From Diphasiastrum complanatum (Eukaryota > Streptophyta > Lycopodiopsida > Lycopodiales > Lycopodiaceae), in assembly GCA_029204225.1 (NCBI GenBank), contig CM055107.1, forward strand, positions 4,970,353 to 5,034,352: a stretch of DNA of 64,000 nt, written 5' to 3'. Positions 43,920-54,463 of the stretch are shown here, one piece after another. The position numbers and the translations under genes are program-made. Below the pieces are notes generated by a model. That model did not search any database. It was given only the letters and a program-made list of their open reading frames with translations, and had not been told where the DNA came from. Every line of letters begins with the position of its first letter. The stretch's first letter is position 1.

Positions 43920-44770
43920 GATTGGACAGTTGAGGGTGTCTTCCCACTCTCTGGCTATTGAGATGGGACGCAATTATGATATACCTAGGGAGAGGAGATT
44001 TTGCCAGATATGCTCCATACATGAGGTAGAGGAATAGGCACATTTCCTTTTCAGATGCCCCGGGTTACTATGAGATCAGAGGGAGATATCACTGTTTATA
44101 CCCGAGACGGGCCACATTCGTTGCATAGTTTCCTTGCTTATCGAGATGCCAGATGCCTTGGTCTACTTATACGGGAGATGTTGGAGCTCAGATATGCACT
44201 TCTGCTAGATGAGGACCTACCTGTTATATATGAGCCCACTGCCCCCTCAGATGACGACATTGATATTCTTGCTCCGCAGCGAAAGACCAGACGTACTTTA
44301 TCTGCTTCTCCAGGTCTTCAGCTACCTCAGTCACCTGCTTTGCCCACACAGACTCTTCGACGATCATGCAGACAGAGAGCACAACGTCACGTACGTAGGC
44401 AGCCCCAGCTACCTACCCAGACCCCAGCTCAGCCACCTGCATAACCCCAGCAGCTCCTTCGGCGCTCACTCAGACAGAGATCACGCAGACACTGACTTTT
44501 TCCTGCTACACTCACTCTCCTGACATTTCCAAGGGGCCCGGGTTGTGGGTTTGTTATCTTTCAGTCAGAGAGTTTGAGCATCTTTTTTCATGTCATTTCA
44601 TTTTTTAGCTCAGTTCCAGTTCATAGATTGCAGTAGTATTTTCAGAGACTGTCTATTTATTTTTGTTATAGTCCTTGATGGACTCTAGCTCCAGCATCAT
44701 ACACGTATACTTGTCTTATACACCTGCAGGTGTCCTGACATTAATAAAGTTATGTTTTGTTTTGTCCTCT
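43920..44770 (+). pseudogene. LINE (third), C-terminal zinc-finger end and 3' untranslated tail
   Basis: Directly after the copia insertion the reading continues 'RVSSHSLAIEMGRNYDIPRE' then 'RRFCQICSIHEVEE', a TAG, then 'AHFLFRCPG', the CCHC motif at the C-terminus of many LINEs (C-x2-C...H...C). Proline/glutamine-rich sequence follows. A 3' UTR ends near 44760 with AATAAA at 44743-44748 and a T/G-rich tail. A (CT)n run follows. Confidence 0.75.
44743..44748 (+). terminator. Polyadenylation signal of the LINE
   Basis: AATAAA, 20 bp before the end of the LINE homology. Confidence 0.5.
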
Positions 44771-44788
44771 CTCTCTCTCTCTCTCTCT
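44768..44788 (+). repeat. (CT)n microsatellite
   Basis: About ten CT units at the end of the LINE tail. Confidence 0.9.
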
Positions 44789-44864
44789 TGATGCGAACAG
44801 ACGGCAAGCAAGCAGGGCTCAGATGAGCACGCACAGCTTCACCCTTTGAAGCATCTTTGTCTTG

Positions 44865-45285
44865 ATCTTGAAGTGAGCATCTGGCTCTGCAGACAAGCAG
44901 GGCTCGCAAGTTTCATCAGGTTTCACCTCCCTGCTCAGATTCGGATCTACCTGATCACTGCTACCTGACCATTTAAACTCTTTGACCTTTACATCTTCAT
45001 CTTCAAAACCTTATTACTGATCTCAAAAGCTTGCAATTTTGCCAACAAAAGCGCCTCTTTCTTTGCTGCTCTAACTTTGGTCAACTCATGAAAATCACAA
45101 CTGAGGTGACATGAGTGAGTTTTGGGATCAACATAACCACTATTTGAAGTGAGCATCTGGCTCAGCAAACAAGCAGGGCATGATTTCACCTCCCTACTCA
45201 GATTCGGATCTACCTGACCTACCCGATCACTTGGATCTACCTGAGATCACGGCTACCTCTCGGATCTACATCACTCAGACCTGAG
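44865..45285 (+). repeat. Partial duplication in non-coding DNA
   Basis: About 80 bp starting GAAGTGAGCATCTGGCTC occurs at 44870-44960 and again at 45147-45226 (TTTCACCTCCCT.CTCAGATTCGGATCTACCTGA). 'GGATCTACCTGA' words continue to 45285. No gene recognised. Confidence 0.6.
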
Positions 45286-45475
45286 ATATTTAATGTACAA
45301 TTTAAGTCTGATGGAACAGAAGGCATCATTGGACAGCCTGTACATAGTTATATTTCTCTTATCTACACTATATTCATTGCCGACATTTAATTAGGAATAT
45401 GAGGCCTTTTGAGTCCTGGTTTGGATAGGTTCATAAACTCTTTTGGCTACCCAATGGGGAAGAAAGAAGCAGAAA
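45286..45475 (-). repeat. Dispersed repeat, copy 2
   Basis: Reverse-complement partner of 26270-26460. It lies just upstream of the EDR2-like exon. Confidence 0.75.
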
Positions 45476-45552
45476 GTGTAAAGCACAGTGGTTAATTGGA
45501 CATTATCAACCAACTACCTTCATGTTCCCACGTGCTGATAATCATGTTGCAG

Positions 45553-45675
45553 ATTGATGTGGACATTGGTTCTTCAACAGTTGCAAAGAGATGTGACTGC
45601 CTGATATTGGGCTATGTTCCAAAACTTGTTCACCTGACAGTTTTAGTGGAGGCAATTATATATCTCTTAACTTAA
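45553..45675 (+). pseudogene. EDR2-like (DUF1336) protein, isolated exon
   Basis: After a splice acceptor (TGTTGCAG) the reading is 'IDVDIGSSTVAKRCDCLILG' then 'YVPKLVHLTVLVEA', stop TAA at 45673-45675. 'EIDVDIGSSTVA' followed by 'LVLGY...LV.....LV' is the hallmark of the C-terminal DUF1336 domain of plant ENHANCED DISEASE RESISTANCE 2 proteins. These proteins carry PH and START lipid-binding domains and restrain defence-linked cell death. The usual continuation is missing and no START or PH exons were found nearby, so this is probably a transposed or decayed fragment. Confidence 0.55.
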
Positions 45676-45679
45676 TACC

Positions 45680-46370
45680 TCTTTTCAGTATACTCCCAAT
45701 TTCAGATTTTGTTGTACAGTAATTCCAAGATGAGATATTAGCCTAGTACATGAACTTTCTAAAATTGTCCCTTTTACTTTTCTGAAAAGTTTTGAAGTAA
45801 AAAGGAAAACAGATTTAACACATTTGCAAAAAACATGTCTCGGAACCCTTCTCTTGCTCAGGGAGAATAGACTTGTCTGTTCCTTAGGAATGAGACGGGA
45901 CTTGGCCAAAAGAAAATTAAAACTATAAACCATTGCAGAAAATGGGTTTAGTTTAGGGACTCTTCAGCTCTTTGCCAATCGATCACTTTTCTCCTCTTGA
46001 AATCTTTTTTGCTAAACTTTCTCAAGGAACAATGTACCTCTGGCGTCTTTTTGTAAAACATGATGGGGAAGAGAAATGCTTTGGCATAATCTGCATAGTT
46101 CCTGCTGCTACTATGCTTCATTAGCCAAAAAACTCAAATTCCACAAATCAGGTTTCTTCTCCGGCACCTGCATCTGCACCAGCAGGAGCGACAGCAGCAT
46201 CACAAGGAGAAGCAACAGCAGCAGCATCGCAACACGTGGGTTCCATGCTATTATTGTTCATTCTGGATGCGACACTCTCGCATCGTCAGCACACGCTACG
46301 CAGAGGTAAGAGGAATAATTTGGAATGGAAAAACAGGAAGAATTGATGATGGATCTCCTCTCTCTCTTTG
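45680..46370. other. No recognised gene
   Basis: A short alanine-rich plus-strand reading at about 46155-46290 ('PAPASAPAGATAASQGEA') comes from AGCAGCA-type repeats and could be low-complexity coding or chance. Confidence 0.35.
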
Positions 46371-46379
46371 CTCTGCACG

Positions 46380-46386
46380 CGTAGCA

Positions 46387-46429
<43 letters not shown>

Positions 46430-46680
46430 TGCGGGCGCGCGCACGTCCAAAATTTGAAATTGTGTGTGTGCACCCCAAAAAAAAAAAAAATGGTTTCTGT
46501 GTGTTATTTTTTTTATGACTTTTTTTTTATACGTTTTTCAGTTTTTTTTTTTGTAAAATGGGTGACTTTTTTTTCGTGCAGAGCGTGACATTTTCTGCGA
46601 CAAAACACACACACTCTCTCTTTCAAATAGTTTTATATTATATAGATGGACTAGTTGCTTATGCCCGTCAATGGCGGGCA
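46380..46680 (-). repeat. Helitron-like terminal module with hairpin and CTAG
   Basis: Same order as at 13.6-13.86 kb: a TG run (46391-46425) and GCGCGCGCAC, then TTGAAATTGTGTGTGTGC and an A-run. A GGGTGACTTTTTTT block and GTTTTATATTATATAGATGGA follow. The module ends in CTAG (46651-46654) and the hairpin TGCCCGTCAATGGCGGGCA (46662-46680). On the minus strand this would be a 3' end for the Helitron whose Rep/helicase lies at 48.0-53.9 kb in the same orientation. Confidence 0.5.
46391..46425 (+). repeat. (GT)n microsatellite
   Basis: 35 bp of GT dinucleotides. Confidence 0.95.
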
Positions 46681-46756
46681 ATGGGCACTTACCCACAAAA
46701 AGTGTTTATATATTTTTGGATGATGTGTTTTTTTTATCATTATTTAAAAACCTATT

Positions 46757-46862
46757 TAACTTTTCCTTTTGCAAATGGGTGACATTTTTTTGTCGGCAAA
46801 GCGTGACATTTTTTACAGCAAACACACATTCTCTCTCTAAAATAGTTCTATACTATATATAT
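46757..46862 (-). repeat. Second copy of the Helitron-like flank module
   Basis: TTTTGCAAATGGGTGACA...GCGTGACATTTTTTACAGC...CTCTCTCTAAAATAGTTCTATACTATATATA, repeating 46550-46650 but followed by (TA)n in place of CTAG and the hairpin. Confidence 0.6.
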
Positions 46863-46869
46863 ATATTTA

Positions 46870-48010
46870 AACTTACATACACTTTTGTACGCATGGGTGA
46901 GGGGCCCCATGCATCCTCCTTCCCTCTGTAAATTGGTTTGCATGTGCTCGATAAAGAGTTGCATGTAGACCTATAAATTGATGGCCGAAGACTTATTCTT
47001 CATCTCTATCAAGTTTGAAGCTATTTTGACTTCTACAAACCAAGAAATCTTCGTTCTCAGCCTATACTACTACTTAGGATCAGTATAAATGCTTCATGAA
47101 AGTCTAATAGACATTTAAGACAATTGGTAGCATCACTTTTGGGCTTGGCGATCATTTGGTCTACAAAAAGTGCGCCCTATTACAGATTTTTGGCTATTCT
47201 GTTCTCACACGTGTGAAGCCTAGGTGGAAGGCTGATGTGGCAAATGTCTTGATCACTAGGTCTCCTTCTGTTTTAAGCTTTACAACACCCAATTTGGTGT
47301 CCTGTAGCCAAAGTTATGGTTGTTTGAGTTTTGCAATTTTGTGAGTAAAATTGACAAAATTTTGAATTGTTCTGATTGCATGCTAGTCATTTTCCTAATT
47401 TGTGGTACTATGCTTGCATGTATTGATTGCATGTTGATTCTCAATGTGATTCTGATATGCATGACAGATTTACAATTGATTTGAGTGGTCATACGCATGT
47501 GCTCTGACGGATGGGTTACAAATCGGGAATATTGGCTGACAAATTCTGTAAAACTGAAGTTTACATAAAAAATTCCATAATGACGTTTTGTGAATGATGT
47601 GGTGTGCTTTGCATGACAGTTGAGCATTGGTTTAGTGACATTAGGAATTGAAAAATATTTCAATTTTTTGATTTCGATTGTCTTTTGTACTAGTAGTATT
47701 TTTGTCAAAATTTTTTGAATTACGTAAAATAAACCAAAAATGAGTTTTTCCGAAAAAACGAAATCGATCAATTTTTTATTATCTATGGATTGAGATTTGT
47801 GAATTGACTAGACTGAGTTATTAGTCAAATTTAGTCGCAATGTTTTCACTAAGGCTAAATTATTTCCCAGTTATAGATAGTTTATAAATTGACAGAAGGA
47901 ACTGCAATGAATTTATCGACAAATTTTACTTCTGGAGTGGAAACTCCTAGATTTGAAGTTAAAATTGAAATTTATTTCTTTTCTATTGAATTTCATATTT
48001 GATTAAAAAA
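46870..48010. other. No recognised gene
   Basis: AT-rich. One CACACGTGTG palindrome at about 47209. The longest frame (minus strand, 47771-47280) has no recognisable domain. Confidence 0.45.
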
Positions 48011-48019
48011 TTTGAAATT

Positions 48020-48466
48020 GGTTGTACAAAGAACATTTCACCCACTCTTCGTACCACATGCTCACGTATCACACGGTCAAAAACCACGTGTTGGTCCACA
48101 TTCAATCTCTCGATGTCAGCCTCTACCTCTCAAAGTGTCTCATCAAAAAATATCTCTTTGTGAAATAATGGAGAAAACTCGACATCGCTATCGGGAAGTG
48201 TGAAGCCAAAATTTGTCAACAACTTTCTCAATGTCTGCACGTGCGTCTCCACGTCTAGAAGAGCCCTATCTATCATAATCTGACTCACAGTAAAGTTCTC
48301 GCACATTATTGGTTGTCCTAAATCCTCCGCATAATCCTCTACTAAGTGGGGCTCTATACTCTTCCAAAGATCTAATGCGTCAAAAGTGGCAGATGTTAAA
48401 CGAAGTACATCGAATATGAGTCGAAATTGCGATGGAGTCCCCCACGACACTGCCTCCAACAAGCAA
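48020..48466 (-). pseudogene. Helitron helicase fragment (left of the gypsy insertion)
   Basis: Continues the Helitron reading interrupted at 48467/51952. 'LLEAVSWGTPSQFRLIFDVL' and 'ALDLWKSIEPHLVEDYAED' match the region between Rep and helicase of plant Helitrons. It goes on to 'ERLNVDQHVVFDRVI', the sequence just before the Walker A motif of the PIF1-like helicase. A TGA interrupts at about 48130, and the Walker A loop itself is lost because the reading breaks up at about 48030. Helitrons are rolling-circle DNA transposons; this helicase would unwind the transferred strand. Confidence 0.75.
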
Positions 48467-48471
48467 TTACT

Positions 48472-48606
48472 TGTAAGCTCTCGCCTGTCACGACTTGTAG
48501 TAGTTGCATTCCCAAGGGAACATCAACCTGTTAGCAAGATAATGGAAGAGTGAATCTGTGTGAGAGGAGAGATAAACATCAAGAGAGATGAAAGTTAGCG
48601 AGAAAC

Positions 48607-48650
<44 letters not shown>

Positions 48651-48969
48651 CAATTGGGAGAGTTGTTTTAGATTAGCAAGATTGGATATGGGAAATGGTC
48701 TCTTTTTATCGTTGAGAGGTAGATCTAATTTCCTACCTTCCTTGACTTTCAAATTCAAATATTTGGTGGGAAAGGACCCTCCAATCACTAACTTGACTTC
48801 TAGGCCTCTAAACTTATTTACTTGCAAGTAAATAGTCTTAAAGTCATATTATTGCTACCTATTTGATCAAATAACAATGTGATCACTGGATTATACATGC
48901 AAGGTACCAAATCCCTCTTACTTATTAACTAGGGTTAGGATTGCCTTGGGATCTGCAAACCCTCCAACA
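48472..48969 (-). repeat. Gypsy element 3' LTR
   Basis: 498 bp; on the minus strand TGTTGGAGGGTTTGC...GGCGAGAGCTTACA. Contains a (GA)19 run at 48611-48648. The polypurine tract TGGTGGGGGATAA precedes it (48970-48982). Confidence 0.85.
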
Positions 48970-49134
48970 TTATCCCCCACCAAATTTGGTGGCGGTCCCA
49001 CAACACCTACCTCAATGCTTGAATCCTACAGAATGTTGTGGTGACTTCAATTGCAAAATAAAATTGTCTGCTACAGAATAAGCATAGATATACTGATTCG
49101 CTTACGTAAAACTTGATGCTTTATTTGTTGATGA

Positions 49135-49967
49135 TTAACAAGAATATGAACTTGCCAGATTCAATAACCATATAGGTCTGGTGGCCATTCTTGATAACCT
49201 TGTTAATTGACAAATGGGTAGCCAACACCATCTAGAAAAAGATTCCAATGTTGATTTTGATCCTCGTAGGTAGGTGCAGCTGCTAGTGGCATTGTTGAAG
49301 CTTCTCTCAATTGGTAGATCTGATGGAACTAGATTTGTCGTTGAATTGGTGGTTTGTTGTTCAATGGGACACATGGACCTTGGTTGGACATTGTCCACTA
49401 TTGATGTTGGAGCTGAATGGCAATAATCAACCTTCGTTGTTTCTTTTTCATTATCTTGTGATCTTGAAGGCTGCATGATTGTGCTTGCATGAGAACCTTG
49501 TGTGGGTTTGCCACAAAGAAATTCACTTGTCATAGCTACCATTTGTAGTGCAGCATCTATTGATTGTTGTAGAAGACTTGGTAGAATTCGATGGATTTCG
49601 TCTCTTGCTTGATGTTTGATTGATTGTACCAATTCTACCTTGTATGATACTATTGTCGATGGATCATGAGATGATGCCTCTATGTGTCAAGAACTGAAGA
49701 GACTTTGTTTAACTCTGCTTCCCTTAAGTGGATTTCAATGTTGTTGGGATTTACACAAAGTTGTGTAGGTGTTGTATAGGATGTGAATGCTTTCATACCA
49801 ACTTTGATTTTGTCGATCAGGCCAGTATAATAATACGCCATTACAATCTTTGAAGGAATGGAAGGATCACAATCCATCATCATGTTCACAATTCTTCTGG
49901 TATAGTCTCGAATAGTTTCATCAGGAAACATAACTACTCGAGCCAATTGTTGCTCTATAGTTGCCAT
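49135..49967 (-). pseudogene. Gypsy gag remnant
   Basis: Opens 'MATIEQQLARVVMFPDETIR', then 'DYTRRIVNMMMDCDPSIPSK' and 'AYYYTGLIDKIKVGMKAF', the retrotrans_gag pattern of Ty3/gypsy capsids ('DYTRRF....DP.IP......YFI.GL....K'). It stops at 49680. The continuation to 49135 keeps glutamine/proline-rich pieces with many stops and no zinc knuckle. No protease or RT follows. Confidence 0.65.
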
Positions 49968-50169
49968 AGCCTCAACAATAGACGACTTGATGTATCAAGA
50001 AAATATTTGGTCGTCCCAATTTTATTTTTTTTTGGAAAAAGGCTAACAGAGAGATATAAAGATTCTAAGCAAAAGAAGTGTCCTTCTTTCACAAAAAAAT
50101 GCTCATCATCTCATGGAACCTTCACTTTTACTTCTCGCCTGATCCACTGACGATATTGCTTCAGAAAAA

Positions 50170-51235
50170 CACACGAAGGTTCTCCGCCGAGAACTGATAT
50201 TCTTGCAAAAAAATGAACTTTTCATACAAAAGGTAATCAAAACCTTAGAGAACGTTCACTTTTTATAGTTTTTTTATTTTAGTTTATTTTATTTTATTTC
50301 TAGGCGAAGGTTTTGGTGAAGGTTCCTCTCAGAGAACTGATATTCTTGCATAAATGCGTGAAACTTTCTACAAAAGGTTACCAGCAACTAGTGGAACGTT
50401 CACTTAGCCTTCTTTTTCTTAGAATATAAAGGTTTAGGCAAAGGTTCTTCTCAAAAAATTGATATAAGGTGTGAAACTTTCTACAAAAGGTTACTAGCAA
50501 CTAGTGGAACATTCACTTACTATATAGCCTTCTATTTTTCGTATTATCCTTAGTCAAGCTGACAGGAGATGGATCTGAATCACCTGTGTGCAGTAGAACG
50601 AGCGAAGGTTCTTTTTCCGTTTTTATAAGGTTTTTGGTGATTTTTTGATGTTTTTTTTTTTTTTTGATATAATTAATCTCTCACTTGGCAATTATGAATT
50701 CTGGTTAATGACAAGTTTACAAATTTTTAATTTTTTGGTGTTTTTTGTCAATTTCAAAAATTTGTAGCTTGCCCATTACTTAACGAAATGTAGAAAAAAA
50801 TTATCCCTCCAAAAAGCCCTTTGAATTAAGAAAAATAAAAAGTTGGACAAAAAATGGATCAAACAGGGCAGAAAAATAAAAAAAAACAGAAAGTTTCTGG
50901 TTTTTGATAAGTTTACAGAATTTTCTTGCCAACTTAAAAAATTTATAACTTGCTCAATGCTTAACGGAATCCAAAAAACATTATATAGCTAGGAAGCCCG
51001 TTCAATGCTCTACAATCCTAGCTATTCAGATCTAATTAGAAAGAATAGAAAGTTTCTGGTTTTTGACAAGTTTTCCTAATTTTGTTGCCAACTTCAAAAA
51101 TTTGTAACTTGCTCAATACTTAACGGAATCCAAAAACAATTATATGGCTAGAAATCCCTTTCAATGCTCTACAATGCTAGCTATTCATATTGAATTACAA
51201 CGAATAGAAAGTTGGGCGAAAACTGAATACAAAAG
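50170..51235 (-). repeat. Tandem repeats in the gypsy leader
   Basis: Two families. Three units of about 110-130 bp (50176-50545) share GGTTCTYCTCAGAGAACTGAT and CTTTCTACAAAAGGTTACYAGC. Three units of about 160-200 bp (50697-50895, 50896-51056, 51057-51220) share GTTTCTGGTTTTTGACAAGT, TTGTAACTTGCTCAATRCTT and AACGGAATCCAAAAA.CATTAT. Confidence 0.8.
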
Positions 51236-51419
51236 AGTAGAAGAAAAAAACACGAAATATTGTCCCTACTCATTTTTTAAACGTTTTTGGACATAACTCT
51301 TTCAATTCACATCCATAATGCAAAGCTAACCCTAGCATGCCAAAATCAAGATGCCTAAATGCATTCTAACCACAAAATATGAAAGAGAATGCTAATAAGC
51401 AAGATGAGAGTGCACTGCT

Positions 51420-51440
51420 CCCCGACAACGGTGTCAAAAT
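51420..51440 (-). promoter_or_regulatory. Gypsy element primer-binding site
   Basis: TTTTGACACCGTTGTCGGGG on the minus strand, directly after the LTR. It differs from the common plant gypsy sequence at three C-to-T/G-to-A type positions, consistent with decay of methylated cytosines. Confidence 0.65.
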
Positions 51441-51946
51441 TGTAGGGCTCTCGCTTGTCACGACTTGTAGTAGTTGTGTTCCCAAGGGAGCATGACCTTA
51501 CCTTCAACCTATTAGCAAGAGAATGGAAGAGTGAACTTGCGTGAGAGAAGAGATAAACATCAAGAGAGATGAAACTTAGAGAGAAACATGAGAGAGAGAG
51601 AGAGAGAGACCCAATAATTGGGAGAATTGCTTTAGATTAGCGAGATTGGATATGCAATACAAAGGAAATGGTCTCCTTTTATAGTTGAGAGGTAGACCTA
51701 ATTTTCTACCTCCCTTGACTTTCAAATTCAAATATTTGCTGGGAAAGGACCCTCCAATCACTAACTTGACTTTTAGGCCTCTAAACTTATTTACTTGCGT
51801 AAATAGACTTAAAGTCGCATTATTGCTATCTATTTGATCAAATAACAATGTGATCACTAGGTTGGACTTACACACGCAAGGTGCCAAATCGCTCTCACTT
51901 ATTAACTAGGGTTAGTGTTGCCTTGGGATCCGAAAACCCTCCAACA
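51441..51946 (-). repeat. Gypsy element 5' LTR
   Basis: 506 bp, same ends as the 3' copy with moderate divergence and a shorter GA run (51592-51609). Confidence 0.85.
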
Positions 51947-51951
51947 TTACT

Positions 51952-53885
51952 CCATTTAATCGTATCATTTATTAGAAGTCTATGCTTGCAAGTATCTTTG
52001 AATGACTGTGCATTGATTCTACGAGTCCACCTTCACACTCTCTTGTTGTAAACGTAAAATCACGGCAAGTCTTGATACAACAACTCCCGGGCCTCCAAAT
52101 CGCCTCTTCTATTCAACTCAAAAAAAAAACTGTCAAAGTAGGACTCAAATGACCTTCTACGACCTCCTCTAAGTCTTGGTACAACAACTCTCGGGCCTCC
52201 GAATTGCCTCTTCTATTCAACTCAAAAAAAACTGTCAAAGTGGTACTTGAATGACCTTCTACGACCTCCTCTACATTGGCTCTCTCATTAAAGTAAACCA
52301 ACTCTTGTCCATGAGGATGAACGGCCAATCGAGTCAACTGGCTTATGAGCACACATAGAAATTCCAAACAGTCACCAGCAAGCCTCACTCGTAGAGAAAT
52401 ATCGAGCATTCAAAAATTGCTCTATCTCATTCACTAGCCCAGCTCTCTGACCACCGCCCTCCACAGCCTCTGCCGTAATCATATATGGCCTCTTGTACAC
52501 GTACTTGTACAAATACTTCACATTATATATATATACACATATCTCTACGTTGATGTGACACTGAAAATGTAGTGTGAAACCATTTGTTGTACGATACTAC
52601 CCACATGTTATCTAATTCTATTCCATGTGACTTCACCTTCATTCAGTTGTCTCTACACCTATACGAAAGATACCCATTTACTACCGTTGTTTCATCAATG
52701 AAATTCTTGAGTAGTTCTTTGAGCATTTTCCATCCTTCATGCACGGTGCATTTGAAAAAGATGTTTCGCATGGGAAGTGCATCATACAGGTCCTCACTAT
52801 GTCATACAGCTCTAGATCATCCTCTCTCATAGGAATCTCTACGCTTACAATACGATCGTAATCTCCAATAGTGATGAGTTTGCTCTGCTCTTCTAGTATA
52901 ATCAATAGGCGGGCATGGGGCAATCCTCTCTTCTGAAACTCAACAACATGAAGCCTTCCTATAATGCACCCAAATATCTCATCCTTCTTCAACAAATCAA
53001 TCAAGTGATGAAGCTTCATGCTAAAAACCCTTGACACCAAAACAAATCGGGAGAACCCAACTCTCTAATGATGGCCATAACATCCTGGTATTGCTGATGC
53101 ATATGATGCAGTGAACCGATATAAGACAACGAAAGGACTACCCGCGGCGCAGAATGAGCTCCAAGGGCGTGAACGATGCCACTGTGAATCTCTCTACAAA
53201 ATCCATCTCGATTGTTATAGATGTAGTTCATGCTGTTTTGCACCATCTTTGCTACCACATCACACACATACTCTTGCGACAACCTTCCACTCCAATGTAT
53301 AGGTGAAACATGCTCTGCTCATATCTATAAATGGTAGCTGTAAAACTTTCGAATGGTGACAACTTTGTGTGTCCATCCTCTAATTGCTCTTCATGAACAT
53401 CTGAATGTATACCATCACGTACATCATCATCAAAAAATATAAGACATCATACGATGAGTGACGTTCTATGATATGCTACAAACCATCCTGAATGGAGTGC
53501 AATATGATGTCACGCATTCCGTTGCTCAGGGTATCATCTATAGGCATAAGCACTGCAATCTCATTGCTCATAGGAGCATTGAATTGTCTATTTGCTCTAC
53601 TCTGTGAACAACCAAACACTATGCAAAGTCGAATATCATTTGTGACATTCTCCCGCATGATTCGAGCAACATTCTTAAAATGTTGCGCAAATAGATTCAC
53701 ATCCATCATCATGCTTTGCAAAAGACAGAGAACGTCATGCCTAAGATCGAGATTCAGAGATAATCTCTATTCTAATTGCAAATCATCACCATCCATGATG
53801 TAGATCTGCAAAAATGAAGGTCTATCTATGGGCAACAAACCACCAATATGATGATATAGCCGACTAGACACTCTAAATGTATACA
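51952..53885 (-). pseudogene. Helitron Rep (rolling-circle initiator) domain and linker, frameshifted
   Basis: From 53885: 'FRVSSRLYHHIGGLLPID', 'LLQSMMMDVNLFAQHFKNVA', 'ANRQFNAPMSNEIAVLMP' and 'QQYQDVMAIIRELGSPDLF'. Then 'SRVFSMKLHHLIDLLKKDEI' and 'RLHVVEFQKRGLPHARLLII' (position of the Rep two-His motif; the second His is retained in 'LPHARLL'). Then 'DRIVSVEIPMREDDLELYDI', 'MHFPCETSF' and 'CMKDGKCSKNY', all hallmarks of Helitron_like_N. 52409-52113 reads 'GQELVYFNERANVEEVVEGH' with a local duplication. Several frameshifts. The catalytic tyrosine region (about 52400-52680) is not readable, so a catalytic Tyr pair could not be confirmed. Confidence 0.8.
52085..52280 (-). repeat. 105-bp tandem duplication inside the Helitron coding sequence
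   Basis: The segment encoding 'EEVVEGHSSTTLTVFFELNR', 'GNSEARELLYQDL' is repeated as 'EEVVEGHLSPTLTVFFELN'; units start at about 52085 and 52189. Confidence 0.75.
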
Positions 53886-54009
53886 CACTGTTGTTCACAG
53901 ATTCTATCACTGATGGAATCTGTGAAGCGATTTCTTTGGTTTACTTGTTTTCTTATCTCTGGTTACAGGGTGTTTCTGCTCGTTACCAGGTGGTTGGCCT
54001 TCTTAATGT

Positions 54010-54440
54010 GATCATCTTATTAACATACTTCATGACTTTCATGAGAGCCTTCCAATGGACTGGACCTGGATTTGAAAGAAATTGGCTAAGAGAGCAGATT
54101 GAGTAAGCAAAGTCGGGCCGAATGTAGAGCATAGCATACATCAATGATCCGATTATGGAGCAAAATGGATACTACTTCATTTCCTCCTTCTCTGACTCGG
54201 ATTTAGGACATTGCTCCTTTGACAACTTCAAACAAGGGTCGAGTGGAAAGTGGCTCAGTTTTCACTCGACCATTCCATAATTCTTCAACACATTGGTGAG
54301 GTATCTCTGTTGGCTGATGCCTGCTGGGTCGTATTCAAAAAATATGAATTCCGAGACAGTAGGTGCAGGACCCATATCTATCATCTTATATTCCTGTGCT
54401 AACAAGCATTTGGTATCCTTCAACATTACTCTCTTATGTG
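54010..54440 (-). pseudogene. Copia reverse transcriptase C-terminal fragment, minus strand
   Basis: 'CLLAQEYKMIDMGPAPTVSE', 'GISQQRYLTNVLKNYGMVE', then a stop, 'FPLDPCLKLSKEQCPKSESE', and 'IIGSLMYAMLYIRPDFAYSI' with 'CSLSQFLSNPGPVHWKALMK', the last RT motifs of copia. At least two stops. It abuts the Helitron on its left and copia F integrase on its right; it may be a deleted remnant of F or a separate piece. Confidence 0.75.
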
Positions 54441-54463
54441 CTCTCTTTGGGGAACGACATCTC

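Larger units (their letters stand above)
48472..51946 (-). mobile_element. Ty3/gypsy-type LTR element inserted in the Helitron gene
   Basis: 3475 bp on the minus strand. LTRs lie at 51441-51946 (5') and 48472-48969 (3'). There is an exact TTACT duplication (48467-48471 and 51947-51951). Removing the element restores the Helitron reading across the junction. On the minus strand the 5' LTR is followed by ATTTTGACACCGTTGTCGGG, a decayed form of the gypsy primer-binding region TTTGGCGCCGTTGCCGGGG. Only a gag piece remains; pol is absent, replaced by leader and tandem repeats, so the element is non-autonomous. Confidence 0.9.

Noticed and set aside
47280-47771. 163-codon minus-strand ORF in AT-rich DNA
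   Set aside because: Composition follows the local AT bias; no domain, no recognisable neighbours, no splice context. Treated as chance.
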